Source of the DNA: Knufia peltigerae
Lineage: Eukaryota > Ascomycota > Eurotiomycetes > Chaetothyriales > Trichomeriaceae
Reading direction: 5' to 3'
Length of the DNA stretch: 64,000 nt
Assembly: GCA_030247855.1 (NCBI GenBank)
Contig: JAPDRN010000085.1
Span: 86,282-150,281, forward strand
The notes below the pieces were generated by a model, which saw nothing but the letters and a program-made list of their open reading frames with translations, did no database searches and was not told where the DNA came from. Within the stretch, counting starts at the first letter, position 1. Every line of letters begins with the position of its first letter. This document shows positions 1 to 10,187 of this stretch, piece after piece. The position numbers were made by a program, and so were the translations under genes.

Positions 1-865
1 GGCAAGAGCCGTGCTCATCTGGGACAATCTTGGTTGTTTCATGTCTACACTGATCATTGGGTGCTAGTATGAGTCGTGGTCTGATCCAAACCTTTACTGG
101 CAGAGATGATCCTATATGTGTCCTCAGGCTCGACACTGGAATTAGTGAGAGAAGTAGCGACTCTAAGGTGGAATCCCCGCGGGGATGTGCATCCATAAAC
201 CATTCCTTCTCAATTCTCATTCTCATTCGCAGTTATACACTGTGGAGCTTTCCCCAAAGCTTCCTCCGCCTTTTTCACACCCACCAGACATCGAAAAAGT
301 ACTCGTACCAAGGAACACTTTGGGCCCATTCCCCACAGATCATTAATGAATCCGATCACTGAAGTCTTGCCAAGGAAGAATTTCAGCTGTCACTGCCGAT
401 GTAGCTACCGCGTGCAACTATCCGGTGACACGAGGCTAGTGGGGACTCTGACTTGGGGTCGTACCTTCATCCGAAAGAAGGGGATCCACAGCAGTCTGAG
501 CATAAAAGTCAGGCTCCTCGGGGATGTACAGGCTTCCGAGTATTCCGAGGTGCCCTTATAGGCATTGCATTGGGTGGGATGTTGACCGCAAAGCACGCTG
601 ATAGACATTAAAGTGGACAATTGCACTTATCAGACCTCGCTCAGTGACAAACCAATATCATCATATGAATCAGTCCGGCTGCGTTGTCTATCAAAAATAG
701 GCCCTTTCTCTCCGCCTGCCTTCGTTGACTCGCTACTGCAAGCCGCTGACGACGTACAAGGACGACTCAGACCTTGGCAGCCAAAAAGAACAGTCAGAAG
801 GCTGTAACACACCGCCTGTTGACTTCTGCAAGTCAATAAGCAAAGAACTCTGCGATTTCCCCGCG
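1..865. other. Intergenic, upstream of OYE gene
   Basis: No convincing gene is visible. Short open frames here use non-ATG starts or have no family signal. The stretch contains one perfect 14-bp GC-rich palindrome, listed separately, and otherwise reads as promoter and 5' UTR of the flavin reductase gene. Confidence 0.5.
173..186. promoter_or_regulatory. Palindromic CreA/Mig1-like site
   Basis: ATCCCCGCGGGGAT is a perfect palindrome holding two back-to-back matches to SYGGRG (GCGGGG on each strand), the consensus of the carbon-catabolite repressor CreA. It lies about 680 bp upstream of the OYE start. Single SYGGRG matches are common by chance; the palindromic pairing is what makes this one notable. 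Function is inferred. Confidence 0.3.
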
Positions 866-2182
866 ATGGCCGAAGAAATTCACGGGAATGCTCCAGTGCC
901 AGGCGTTCCATTTTTTGCCCCCCTACACGCTGTTAGCCCTGGAACAGCAAAAGATCTGAGCGAAAACACACCAACACTTTTCCGTCCTCTAAAAATTCGG
1001 GGTGTCACGCTGCGGAATCGAATATGTGTCTCTCCTATGTGTCACTACTCCTGTGCTCCTTCAGGACCTCAGACTGGTGTGATGACACCTTTATATCTCA
1101 CCACAATCGGCCATTATGCATTCAAGGGAGCGGCTCTGACAATGGTTGAGGCCACTGGCGTCTGTCCCACTGGCCGTATCAGTGTCAATTGCCCTGGTCT
1201 TTACAACGACGCTCAGCAACACGGCTTGAAAGCTGTCGCGGATTTCGTTCACGCCCAAGGTGGCCTAATTGGAGTGCAGTTGTCTCATGCAGGCAGAAAG
1301 AGCAGCACTCAAGCACCTTGGGTCGCAATACGGCAGCAGAAGTCAAGTGCGCGTGCCACACTCGATCACGGCGGGTGGCCGCAGGATGTAGTTGGACCGA
1401 CGGGCGGCCAGGGCTTTTCCTGGGACGGCAAGAGTGACGAAGACCCGACAGGTGGGTATTGGACACCTCGAGAAATGAGTGCAGCAGAGATCGGTGGCTT
1501 AATCAAAGACTTCGCAATGGCAGCCAAGCGAGCCGTCGAGGCAGGCGTGGATGTGATCGAAATACATGCATCTCATGGATATTTGCTCCATCAGTTTATC
1601 AGCCCTATAACCAATCGAAGGGGGGACGACTTTGGAGGCAGCTTCGAGAACAGAATTAGTGTGGTCGTCGGTATTATCAAGGCCGTGCGAGCGGTCATTC
1701 CCAACACTATGCCCCTATTTGTTCGGATTAGCGCGACTGACTGGATGGAAGAGACGGAGATAGGCAAAAGGCTGGGAAGTTGGAAGTTGGATGACACGAT
1801 CCGACTAGCATTGTTGTTGCCAGACCTTGGCGTCGACGTCCTGGACGTCAGTTCTGCAGGCAATTGTAATGAAGCATCATATACTGTCTTCAACGCTGGC
1901 AAGCAGCAGGCGGAGATGGCAGGTATAGTGCGCAGGGCGCTGGCAGAGTCGGGGAAAAGGCTCTTGATTGGAACCGTAGGAGAGATCACTAGGGCGAAGC
2001 AGGCTTACGATATTGTACAGGATGTGTCGGGTGGGCCACAAGCGGACTTGATTTCTGTTGGACGAGCATTCCTGCGAGATCCTAGTTGGGTCATGAAAGT
2101 TGCCGAAGAGCTCGGTGTCGACGCAGCATGGCCAACACAGATAGCGCGCCCACAGATTGTCAAGCTGTCTCCAAAGATTTAG
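866..2182 (+). CDS. OYE-family NAD(P)H:flavin oxidoreductase (YqjM-like)
   Basis: Single-exon gene of 438 aa. The first ATG that gives a family-like N terminus is at 866; the frame is open further upstream but only with a TTG. The protein is an FMN-dependent TIM-barrel ene-reductase. LFRPLKIRGVTLRNR (about residues 38-52) is the usual FMN-loop entry. VSPMCHYS carries Cys59, matching the redox-tuning Cys of the YqjM class. IEIHASHGYLLHQF and the following GGSFENR are the conserved barrel-strand motifs around the active site. Such enzymes reduce activated C=C bonds of enones with NAD(P)H. It lies tail-to-tail with BVMO 1, so it could supply saturated ketone to a Baeyer-Villiger step; that is inference. 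Length is near the normal range, with about 35 extra N-terminal residues. Confidence 0.9.
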   Translation: MAEEIHGNAPVPGVPFFAPLHAVSPGTAKDLSENTPTLFRPLKIRGVTLRNRICVSPMCHYSCAPSGPQTGVMTPLYLTTIGHYAFKGAALTMVEATGVCPTGRISVNCPGLYNDAQQHGLKAVADFVHAQGGLIGVQLSHAGRKSSTQAPWVAIRQQKSSARATLDHGGWPQDVVGPTGGQGFSWDGKSDEDPTGGYWTPREMSAAEIGGLIKDFAMAAKRAVEAGVDVIEIHASHGYLLHQFISPITNRRGDDFGGSFENRISVVVGIIKAVRAVIPNTMPLFVRISATDWMEETEIGKRLGSWKLDDTIRLALLLPDLGVDVLDVSSAGNCNEASYTVFNAGKQQAEMAGIVRRALAESGKRLLIGTVGEITRAKQAYDIVQDVSGGPQADLISVGRAFLRDPSWVMKVAEELGVDAAWPTQIARPQIVKLSPKI

Positions 2183-2818
2183 ATGTGCTGCCGCCGAAGT
2201 TGGCCTGTCATGACAGAGCAGGTTGGGGTCTGGCACGACATAGGTAGTGGATCGGTTTGATAAAGTATTTTTGCTTGCTAATGATCCTCTTACATACGAA
2301 CATATCGGTGCGCCTGTCTAGACTGCTACCTGCCACATGGTGATTACTTGACTACTGCGCTAGGGATGCAAGGAAGTACAACAAAGGCCCTTGGTACAAC
2401 GATCCTGGACTGGTCTGCGACGTGCTACCCCGTAATAGCGTTCTCTTTCGATTGTTCTGGCCCAGTTTAACCTGAAGTTACAATCCAGTGTTCATACGGC
2501 GAGACAGTAATATGACGGGGTAATGGAGCATGGAAATACCCATTCGGATGGAGCCACGACTTACTGCTGAGGTTTTGGAGGGAACTATAACACATTTCTG
2601 GTGCTCCTCGCTCACATTTCCAAGGCGTGAGGATGTTGTAAAATCCTATATGTCGACCAAGATTCTCTAGGCATCTGAACATGGGCAGAATATTTGCTAT
2701 AGTTCCCATGCCCACGCTAGCCGAATGAATCCAATTTGCACTTTTCGAAGTAATCTATACGTACCGGCAGAACTGCTTTCTATATGCCTATCTCTACCAG
2801 GTATTATATGTCTCGGAA
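2183..2818. other. Intergenic between convergent genes
   Basis: 3' flanks of the OYE and BVMO 1 genes. Small open frames here begin with GTG and show no family motif. No other feature seen. Confidence 0.5.
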
Positions 2819-4456
2819 CTAAGTGAAAACGAAGCCCTCATAGCCATTTTCACAGCACTGGTCGATAGTTTTCCGGTACTGTTCCAGCCCACCAATGTAA
2901 CTCAAAGCTTCGCGAGGCTTGCCGGGTATATTTCCACCCACCCACCATCCATTCGCCTTCGGGAAAAGACTCGAGTTGACCAGAGTGTTGACATGTTTGC
3001 TCCAGTGGGTTTCTGCCGCTCTAGACACGTCAACCCTAGCAAAATTCTTGCGATCCATGTGTTGCATGCACGAAATGATCCAGTCACCCTGAACTTCGTT
3101 GAGAGTCGGGCCAACCGCGAACGCGCCAGGACTATGCGGTCCATACATCATCAGCATGTTAGGGAAGCCAGAGGTTGCGATTCCCAGATAGGTGGACGTT
3201 CCTTTTTCCCATTTATCCTTTAATGAAGCGTTGTCGATTCCGCGAATGTCCATCAGACACAAGCCCCCAGTGACCGCGTCGAAACCCGTGGCTAGCACGA
3301 GAACATCAAGCTCGTACGTTTTCTCCGCCGTCGTCACCCCTGTGGGCGTTATCTCTATGATCGGATTCTTCTTGATGTTGACCAATTCGACATTGTCTTG
3401 ATTGTAGATTTCGTAGTAATTTTGTTCGAGCGATGTGCGTTTCACACCGAATGGATGTGGTGGTTTTCTCGGAGCAAGATTTTCGATCAAATCCGGATCG
3501 TTTGTTCTAGTGATTCGTTGTGTAACTTTGTCGCGCCAGAAGAGATAGAATTCATCATTGGCGTCCTGATCGTAGACAAGGTCCTTGTAGTTCCCAGTCC
3601 AAGGATGGAATCCTTGCTTTTGCCAGAGTGTTTCCCAGAACTCCTTGCGTTCTTGTGGTGAATCCTCTGCAGTCTTTTTATCGCGGCCCACGATAGGAAA
3701 CCCTTTCTTTGACTTTTTCACAAATGCATGCTGTTGAGGGTAATTGGGCTTCTCACGATCCTGGTCCGCCTTGCTGAGCTTCTGCTGCCCCATTGGTAAT
3801 GCCATATTCGCAGTACGCTGAAACACCGTAAGCTGTTTCACGTAGGGTCCCATTTCCTGGATGACCTGAACACCACTCGCTCCAGTCCCAATAACTCCGA
3901 CGCGTTTCCCTTCAATATCAACACCGGCCTCTGGCCACCGTGCCGTGTGAAAACTCGGACCTCGAAAGGTTTCTAGACCTTTCATATGTGGCACATATAT
4001 TTTCGAGGCAACTCCAGTGCAAGGAAGGAAGAAGCGTGTCTTGATACAATCGCCCGCGTCGGTGCGCACAGTCCACTTGTTCTGATCCGGGTCGAAGTGG
4101 GCAGAAACGACTGTTGTGTTGAATTTGATGTCCTTGCTGAGATCCCACTTTGTATCGATATAGTCAAAGTAATCACAGAGCTCATCGCGGCCGGGATACG
4201 TCTCTTTCCAGTACCAGTCTTTCCAAATTTCGTCTACGGCGAATTCGTAATATGGCACATTAGTGTCAACACGTGCTCCAGGATACGCATTCCGTCTCCA
4301 GACGCCGCCCAATCCACCTGCCGATTCAAACGCCTGGACGCTGTAGCCAATTTTGCGGAGTTTATGAAGGAGATAAATACCGCCAAAGCCTGCTCCGACG
4401 ATAACGACATCCACCTCTCCTGGGGGACAGATCCCGTTCTGTGTCACAGCTACCAT
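2819..4456 (-). CDS. Type I Baeyer-Villiger monooxygenase 1
   Basis: Intronless, 545 aa, ATG at 4456-4454. It is a flavoprotein monooxygenase that inserts oxygen beside a ketone to give an ester or lactone, using FAD and NADPH. The FAD Rossmann motif GAGFGG is at residues 21-26. The type I BVMO fingerprint FxGxxxHxxxW(P/D) is present as FRGPSFHTARWP at 164-175, and the NADPH Rossmann motif GTGASG follows at 190-195. GGVWRRNAYPGARVD after the first Rossmann fold matches the GGTWYxNxYPG block of cyclohexanone-monooxygenase relatives. Length is typical. It is divergently placed to the class II aldolase gene across 540 bp, so the two may share a promoter. A plain N-hydroxylating FMO is unlikely because of the BVMO fingerprint. 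Substrate unknown. Confidence 0.93.
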   Translation of the reverse strand: MVAVTQNGICPPGEVDVVIVGAGFGGIYLLHKLRKIGYSVQAFESAGGLGGVWRRNAYPGARVDTNVPYYEFAVDEIWKDWYWKETYPGRDELCDYFDYIDTKWDLSKDIKFNTTVVSAHFDPDQNKWTVRTDAGDCIKTRFFLPCTGVASKIYVPHMKGLETFRGPSFHTARWPEAGVDIEGKRVGVIGTGASGVQVIQEMGPYVKQLTVFQRTANMALPMGQQKLSKADQDREKPNYPQQHAFVKKSKKGFPIVGRDKKTAEDSPQERKEFWETLWQKQGFHPWTGNYKDLVYDQDANDEFYLFWRDKVTQRITRTNDPDLIENLAPRKPPHPFGVKRTSLEQNYYEIYNQDNVELVNIKKNPIIEITPTGVTTAEKTYELDVLVLATGFDAVTGGLCLMDIRGIDNASLKDKWEKGTSTYLGIATSGFPNMLMMYGPHSPGAFAVGPTLNEVQGDWIISCMQHMDRKNFARVDVSRAAETHWSKHVNTLVNSSLFPKANGWWVGGNIPGKPREALSYIGGLEQYRKTIDQCCENGYEGFVFT

Positions 4457-4996
4457 ACTGACCTAGTGGAACAGCAGGGAGTATGTTTGTCGAGCTAAAG
4501 CCTATCCGTTGATTAACCACAATGCAGGATCTATCCGTAGATAAAGCGTACCTCAGGGGTAGAACAACGAGAGAATATAATGTCTCAGGTCTTCTGAGCT
4601 CGGTTTCAAACCATATCAGGTGGCGACATGGTGTTCTCCTCCGCTCGTCGTTGTTGTCCCGAGACAGCGCCGAAAAGCAGCGGGTTTGCCCAGATTTCAG
4701 GGCAGCCATGCTAATTACGGCGGAGAAGCCTCGTGCGGAGTATGTGCTTCTAAAATAGGTAACTCCGAGGGTGAGAAACAAAATTCCAGTTGCTCAGTGA
4801 GAGATGGGGATGCTCTAATCCCGAGGCCTGGCACTTTTTATCTCAAACATTTCCAGTACGTGTGTGAAGAGGTTCAAGAAAAGGAAACAGCAGGCATATC
4901 TTATTTACATTGGCGATTTCGCGCACACTCTACGCAACATTAACATTCACCCCGATAGCAGCAGTGTTCGCGCGTCATTACAGAAATTCGTGCACA
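4457..4996. promoter_or_regulatory. Divergent promoter region, BVMO 1 / aldolase
   Basis: 540 bp between two divergent starts. No gene seen; open frames across it are out of frame with both neighbours. Presumed bidirectional promoter by position only. Confidence 0.45.
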
Positions 4997-5951
4997 ATGG
5001 CTCCTCCATCTGCAATCGCCACGGAAACTGTTTCTATAGTAGACACATCGGCAACATCAAGAACTCAGATCCAAGACCAGCCTAAGTACATGGACATGCC
5101 TCAGTATCCAACCGCGCCGGAATTCGACGACCCTTACAAAGAGCGAGAATACCTGAAAGGCCGGCTTGCTGCTGCATACCGTATCTTCGCCAAGAATGGT
5201 TTCGATGAAGGTGTGGCGGGTCACATTACCCTCCGCGATCCCGTTGATCCCACCACTTTCTGGGTCAACCCATTCGGCGTTCCCTTCAGCCATATCAAAG
5301 CGAGTGACTTGATTCGGGTGGATCACAATGGTAACGTGGTTGATGGTGGCCCAGTGAAGTTGCTGAATTCCGCGGCCTTCATGATCCACAGTGCTATTCA
5401 CGTCGCAAGGCCCGACATCATCTGTGCGGCTCACAGCCATAGCATCTACGGAAAGGCTTTCTGTACACTTGGTCGAGAATTGGACTGCATCACACAAGAC
5501 AGTTGTGCCTTTTACAAGGTAAGATCCCCCTCTTCTGGACACCGGAGATGTTGAAGTAGCTTCTGTCTCCACCAATCGCTGATCGGTGACACAGGATCAC
5601 GTTCTTTACGATGAGTTCAATGGTGTTGTTCTGGTCGACGTTGAAGGCAAGCAGATCGCTAAGGCGCTCGGCTCTAATAAAGCTGCCCTGCTTCAGAATC
5701 ATGGTTTGCTCACAGTTGGTAAATCCATCGAATCCACAGTCTTCTGGTTCTACACTCTCGACAAGTGCTGCCAAGTCCAGCTGTTGGCGGACGCCGCCGC
5801 TTCTGGCCGTGGTGGCAAGACCGTAAAAATCAGTAACGAGGAAGCGGAGTCCACCGGTAAAATGAATGGCAGTGAGCGAGCAGGGTATTTCGCTGCGAGA
5901 CCACTGTTCAACGCGATCCATGAGGAGACTAAGGGGGCTTACCTGAGCTGA
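4997..5951 (+). CDS. Class II aldolase/adducin-domain protein
   Basis: Two exons, 4997-5518 and 5595-5951, with a 76-nt phase-0 intron (GTAAGA...ACAG), giving 292 aa. The ATG at 4997 is preferred over an upstream in-frame TTG. The fold is that of L-fuculose/L-ribulose-phosphate aldolases and adducin heads. Zn-ligand candidates are seen in the HSAIHVA and AAHSHS stretch of exon 1 and in LLQNHGLLTVG of exon 2. Bacterial and fungal members cleave or rearrange hydroxylated carbonyl compounds, and many fungal ones have no proven reaction. The gene sits beside BVMO 1 and a glyoxalase-like gene, which fits downstream handling of small oxygenated fragments. That role is inference. Confidence 0.88.
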
Positions 5952-6562
5952 GAGATGACTGGCTGTGGATTATTTAATGCGTAGGGATGGAGGGCGTCCT
6001 CCATCAGAATACAAGTTATAGATTCTTGTTCCTCAGGACCATACTGAGTCTTGTGGTGGCTCAGTCAGATAAGTGGCAAAAGACATGGCTGGATCAACTC
6101 CTAAAGTGTGTGTACACCATGTGCGTCTACACACAGTGATAAGTTGCTCTACCCCGAGCAGTATCTTCACACGTTGTCAGCGCTCGTAACTTCGACTGTC
6201 CACACCAGAGCTCACTACTACCCCCTGTGCAATGGAAAGAAGTACTGCAAGGTATTCATTTCATCACCACTTCAGAGCTGGTGTTTCAGTAGCCCGGGTC
6301 AATGACGAGCCAAAGCCTCCCCCCGATCAACAGCTGTCGCCTCCGGAGGTTCTTCTGGGGCAGATCCCCGAAGCTCTTCTACCTACATAGGTGGCGAATC
6401 ACGCCATGGCCTCGGGATTGACTCATCTCACTTATCTAGAAAGCCTTGGCAGCTCAGGGGCTATCATTCCAAGATCAACGATGCGCCTCTGCGTCTCGAC
6501 CCCTCTTCCAGTTGCAATTACTCCTCAAGACTTGAAGCTTCGAAAATTTACTGTGATACACA
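5952..6562. other. Intergenic
   Basis: 611 bp between the aldolase and glyoxalase-like genes. Nothing coding is recognised; presumed terminator and promoter sequence. Confidence 0.45.
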
Positions 6563-7355
6563 ATGGCGACCAACTTTAATCCAGTGCCTACACGAAACAG
6601 TCATGCGGCATTCCCCCTGGGTGACATGACGCCGGGCGGCCCGGCTCCAGATGATCCGATTGCACTCGATTCAGCTACAATCGGCCTCAAATTGAACCAT
6701 CTCTGCTTTCGTATCCGCGACCCGGTCCGCAGTCTGTACTTTTATGTTACGCTGTTGGGCATGCGCACCATCTTCACCTGGAATACAGGCCCTCTGACCA
6801 TAATCTATCTTGGCTACCCACAGACGGATGCACACAGGTCGGACCCGAAGGCCTACAGTCAGGACATGCTCCCAGACTTAACCCACGCGCAGGGTCTGAT
6901 AGAGCTGATCCACATTCATGGTAGTGAAAGTGACGAGAGCTTCGCCGCACGTGGTGGATACAGCACCGGCAATGCTCCGCCGCATCTGGGGTTCTCGCAC
7001 TTGGGCTTCACCTGTTCGGATGCGAGAGCGCAGATAGAGAGGCTGAGGGCGGCCGGCATTGAGATTGTGAAGGATGTGGGGGTAATTGAAAAGCAGTGCC
7101 TTGTGGATGAGTGGGAAGAGCAAAGAGGGTGGGCGAAAGGGGAGTTGCATCAGAACTTCACCCGCGTTTTCCGAGGGGTCGGTCTCGTGAGAGATCCGGT
7201 GAGTGGCTCCTGAAGTCCATGGTGCTCTTACTTCTCTACAAGAGGCGAAGACGAAATGATTCCCGAAAACTTTGACGCTGATTTAAATCTCGATGCAGGA
7301 TGGCTATCTTGTAGAGATAGTCCCACACCGGTCAGACAGAGGCTTGAAACCTTGA
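6563..7355 (+). CDS. Glyoxalase I-like (VOC superfamily) protein
   Basis: Two exons, 6563-7198 and 7299-7355, with a 100-nt phase-0 intron, giving 230 aa. The second exon is only 57 nt but restores the family C terminus DGYLVEIVPHR; without splicing the frame ends at a premature stop. The four metal ligands expected of lactoylglutathione lyase are visible as His46 (LNHLCF), Glu114 (LIELIH), His146 (FSHLGF) and Glu218 (YLVEIV). The enzyme isomerises the hemithioacetal of methylglyoxal and glutathione, or may act on a related 2-oxoaldehyde. The N-terminal 40 residues are extra relative to short family members. In this cluster it could detoxify dicarbonyl fragments, but a housekeeping role is equally possible. 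Confidence 0.87.
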
Positions 7356-7723
7356 TCGACATTTTTACGACAAACGCTTTTTCAGCCTCAATCCTAGATG
7401 ATCCCGGGCGGTTTATTAAGTCTATTTTGGCGTACTCATAGCCTCATCTTCCTCGAGTGCGTGCTTTGAGCGAATCAAGATCACATCAGACCAATTTCCA
7501 GACATTACTACAACTCTCCGCCTACCCCATATCGTAGAGAGGGACGAGCTGATGGTCGTCTGTCGCCATATTGGATCACGACTGTCGGACATTCCGGGAG
7601 TCCGAAAGAAGTGGTATGCTGGTTCTTCTCTTATCGTCGACGACTAGGAATCAACATGGTCCGACGATCAGATATAAAGGCAAGGAGGACTTGTGGGTCA
7701 AAGAAGGCCACCATTTAGCTACA
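7356..7723. other. Intergenic between convergent genes
   Basis: 368 bp of 3' flank of the glyoxalase-like and hydrolase genes. No further feature seen. Confidence 0.45.
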
Positions 7724-8638
7724 TTACTCCTGGAGCCTATTTTTAAGCCATCTGCCGATATCATTGATCGTGTTAATTGCCTCTGGTGCTTTCCCAGCCA
7801 TGAAAGTGTAGACATGTTGCATGCCTTCACTTATTTCCAGCTCGACATCCACATCTGCTCGTTTCGCTCGATCCGCCAGCATCACTGCGTCGTCTCGCAA
7901 CATCTCCACACTACCAGCGCACAAATACATCGGTGGCAGGCCGCTCAGATCAGCGTGGAGCGGATTCGCAAGTGGGTTGTCGCGGGGGGTGTCTCTTAGA
8001 TAGGAGGTTGTCATTCGTCTGACAGAGGAACGGGTCACCAACACATCAGTCTGAGCATTGGTGTCGAGGGATTTACCAATCTCGCCCATATCAACATGCG
8101 GCGATAAGCCTACGATGGCACTGGGAAGGGGCAGGCCAAGCTCCCTCATCTTGAGCACAGAGGTGACCGCAAGGTTGCCGCCAGCAGAGTCGCCGGCGGT
8201 GGCGATGTGATGATTTGAGATCCCTTGATCCTTGAGCAGCCATTGATAGGTCGCGATTGCATCCTCGATCTGTGCAGGGAATGGATGCTCCGGTGTTCGT
8301 CGATAGTCTGGTAGCAGGGTATAGCATCCCGCTGCCTTGGCAAGATGGCCGGCCATCTTACGGTGGCTAGAGGGCGAGCAGGCGCTGAAGCCGCCGCCGT
8401 GGAAGTAGAGGATAACATGCGACGACGAAGCCAACAGAGGCTTGCACCAAATTGCTGGCCGGACGGAGCCAGGGCACTGGACGTCTTCGTAAGTCAAGTT
8501 GGTGGGCTCCGACGCCAGCCTATGCCATTCTTCTAGGATTAAGCCGTTTAATACGGGATCTAGGTTCGGATTCGAAGCTCTGATTTCTGCAATGGCCTTG
8601 GAGAGGTCAACTTGTGCCTGAGACTCGACTGACGGCAT
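7724..8638 (-). CDS. HSL-family alpha/beta hydrolase (esterase) 1
   Basis: Intronless, 304 aa, ATG at 8638-8636. It is a carboxylesterase of the hormone-sensitive-lipase type. The oxyanion motif HGGG is at 80-83 and the nucleophile elbow GDSAGG at 149-154 (Ser151). The acid is probably Asp249 in EMLRDD, and the base is His275 in GMQHVY. The cap region is short, and no signal peptide is seen, so a cytosolic enzyme is likely. Esterases of this kind hydrolyse the esters and lactones produced by Baeyer-Villiger monooxygenases in known ketone-degradation pathways, which fits the two BVMOs in this window. The upstream 1.5 kb is shared with the divergent regulator gene. Confidence 0.93.
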   Translation of the reverse strand: MPSVESQAQVDLSKAIAEIRASNPNLDPVLNGLILEEWHRLASEPTNLTYEDVQCPGSVRPAIWCKPLLASSSHVILYFHGGGFSACSPSSHRKMAGHLAKAAGCYTLLPDYRRTPEHPFPAQIEDAIATYQWLLKDQGISNHHIATAGDSAGGNLAVTSVLKMRELGLPLPSAIVGLSPHVDMGEIGKSLDTNAQTDVLVTRSSVRRMTTSYLRDTPRDNPLANPLHADLSGLPPMYLCAGSVEMLRDDAVMLADRAKRADVDVELEISEGMQHVYTFMAGKAPEAINTINDIGRWLKNRLQE

Positions 8639-10187
8639 TTTGAGTTAGATCAAAGGAACTTCATTCACTTTTAGCTGGGCAGATGGTGTAGAGTCCTTGC
8701 TAATCGACGACCTTTCTGGAGGTGAGGTAAGCGAACTCCGAATTGCTAGATTGCACGGTGAAAACTCGTTCAATACATGCGTATTACACGTTTGAAGTGT
8801 TCAGACGTTAAGGGAGGTGAGTCTGCAAGAAGTGTTCAGGCGCCGCCGGGGAATCCTAAGTACCGAGCAATCCATCCGGGAGGACAGTACAATATGGAAG
8901 CCGGCATCTCAGATAGCCTTGCATACAGTAGAGGAATCCTTCACAAACTCCGTTTGCACTGTGGCTTGGTAAAATTTCTCTGTTATCTTCGATCATGAGG
9001 TCTCGCACCTCCTCACCTAAATCGTCCTTGAAACGATCGGATCGGTTCTGGCAAGTTAGAAAGTGCTCGGAAAAAGTGCAGTAAGGGAATTAAGGCGGAG
9101 ATGAGGTGGGACTTCTGGGGGTAGGGTTCGGCCTACGAGTACAAGGAGACCTTGAGCCACGCTGCGGGATGTCGAAACCTTCCTGGTCCACCACTTGGAA
9201 AATCGACCCCGAGACCTTCGCGCACACCTCCGCGGGAATGTTATTTAGGGGTCGTCATTACCAATAGCTACGAGTTCAATGACTCCAGCTTCAGCTGCAA
9301 GGCAACAATGTTTGCCGGGTCGTTTTGAAGTGCTCGTGGTCCGGGTATCCGGAGTGGCAACATCTGCAAACCACCCACACCACACCATTGGCAGCTCCGA
9401 GGGATCAGAAAATGCTTTCCTCCTTACAAGATACTGCGAAATGAAGATGTTATATCTTGTGATATATAATGTACAATAAAATCGAATCAACGGTCTAGGA
9501 TGGGTTGGCTATCCTCGCTTGTGCTCACGAGCACCATCTGTTAGACGGCAAATAGTCGGGGGTCTAATGTGATTTGTTGACGAGTCTATCCTCGCTCACT
9601 AGGACTGAGAGGCTGTCTTCGGAGGATGAGGCTTCCTTCGTTGCCGCATCGTGTCGCCGCATCAGGCGTCGCATCCCGCGTCTCATTGCCGCACCAGCTG
9701 TCGCATACGGCCTAGTTGAGGTTCTGTACAGTAAGTTGCCAACAACAAGCGGCTCCTCCGTGTAGAGTGACTAAATGGGCCTGGAAAAAGAGCGTCTTGA
9801 GACTAGCACAGAGTCCCGAATTGTAAAGACACCTCTCCCTCCGTTCAAGACGATCTGCTATCGACCTATATGAGTATGTTATGCGCTATTTATGCACGGG
9901 CGCTAGAGCCTGTCACAAGGCCATGACCACCGGCCCAAGCGGTCATTATTAATTCGGCTAGAATTAATGGAATATGGAGTAGGGCATTCGACGTTGGCTA
10001 GACCCCGGATTTGAAAGGCTCGTCTGAAAATCAGGTAAGTGGGGTGGTCTCCAGACCCCATGTCTGACCGTCTCCTGCACATCCCAGTCATCTAGCCGAA
10101 ACGTCGTCATTCGTGCACGCTTTTTCCTCCTCTGTTCAAAGCATGACTAGACCAATGTGATTGCCCGCCATCACTCTGCTCATAGCT
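8639..10187. promoter_or_regulatory. Divergent intergenic, hydrolase 1 / regulator 1
   Basis: 1.55 kb without a recognisable gene. A short degenerate repeat around CGCATC/GTCGC occurs at about 9641-9710. No Zn2Cys6 motif was found in any plus-strand frame here, which matters because the next gene lacks one. Presumed bidirectional promoter. Confidence 0.4.

Noticed and set aside
4362..4781. 139-codon minus frame upstream of BVMO 1
   Set aside because: Different frame from BVMO 1, which already has a full FAD-binding N terminus from its own ATG.
9574..9765. SCRRIRRRIPR stretch as a zinc-cluster remnant upstream of regulator 1
   Set aside because: Only one Cys and no CX2C; arises from a short GTCGCATC-like repeat.
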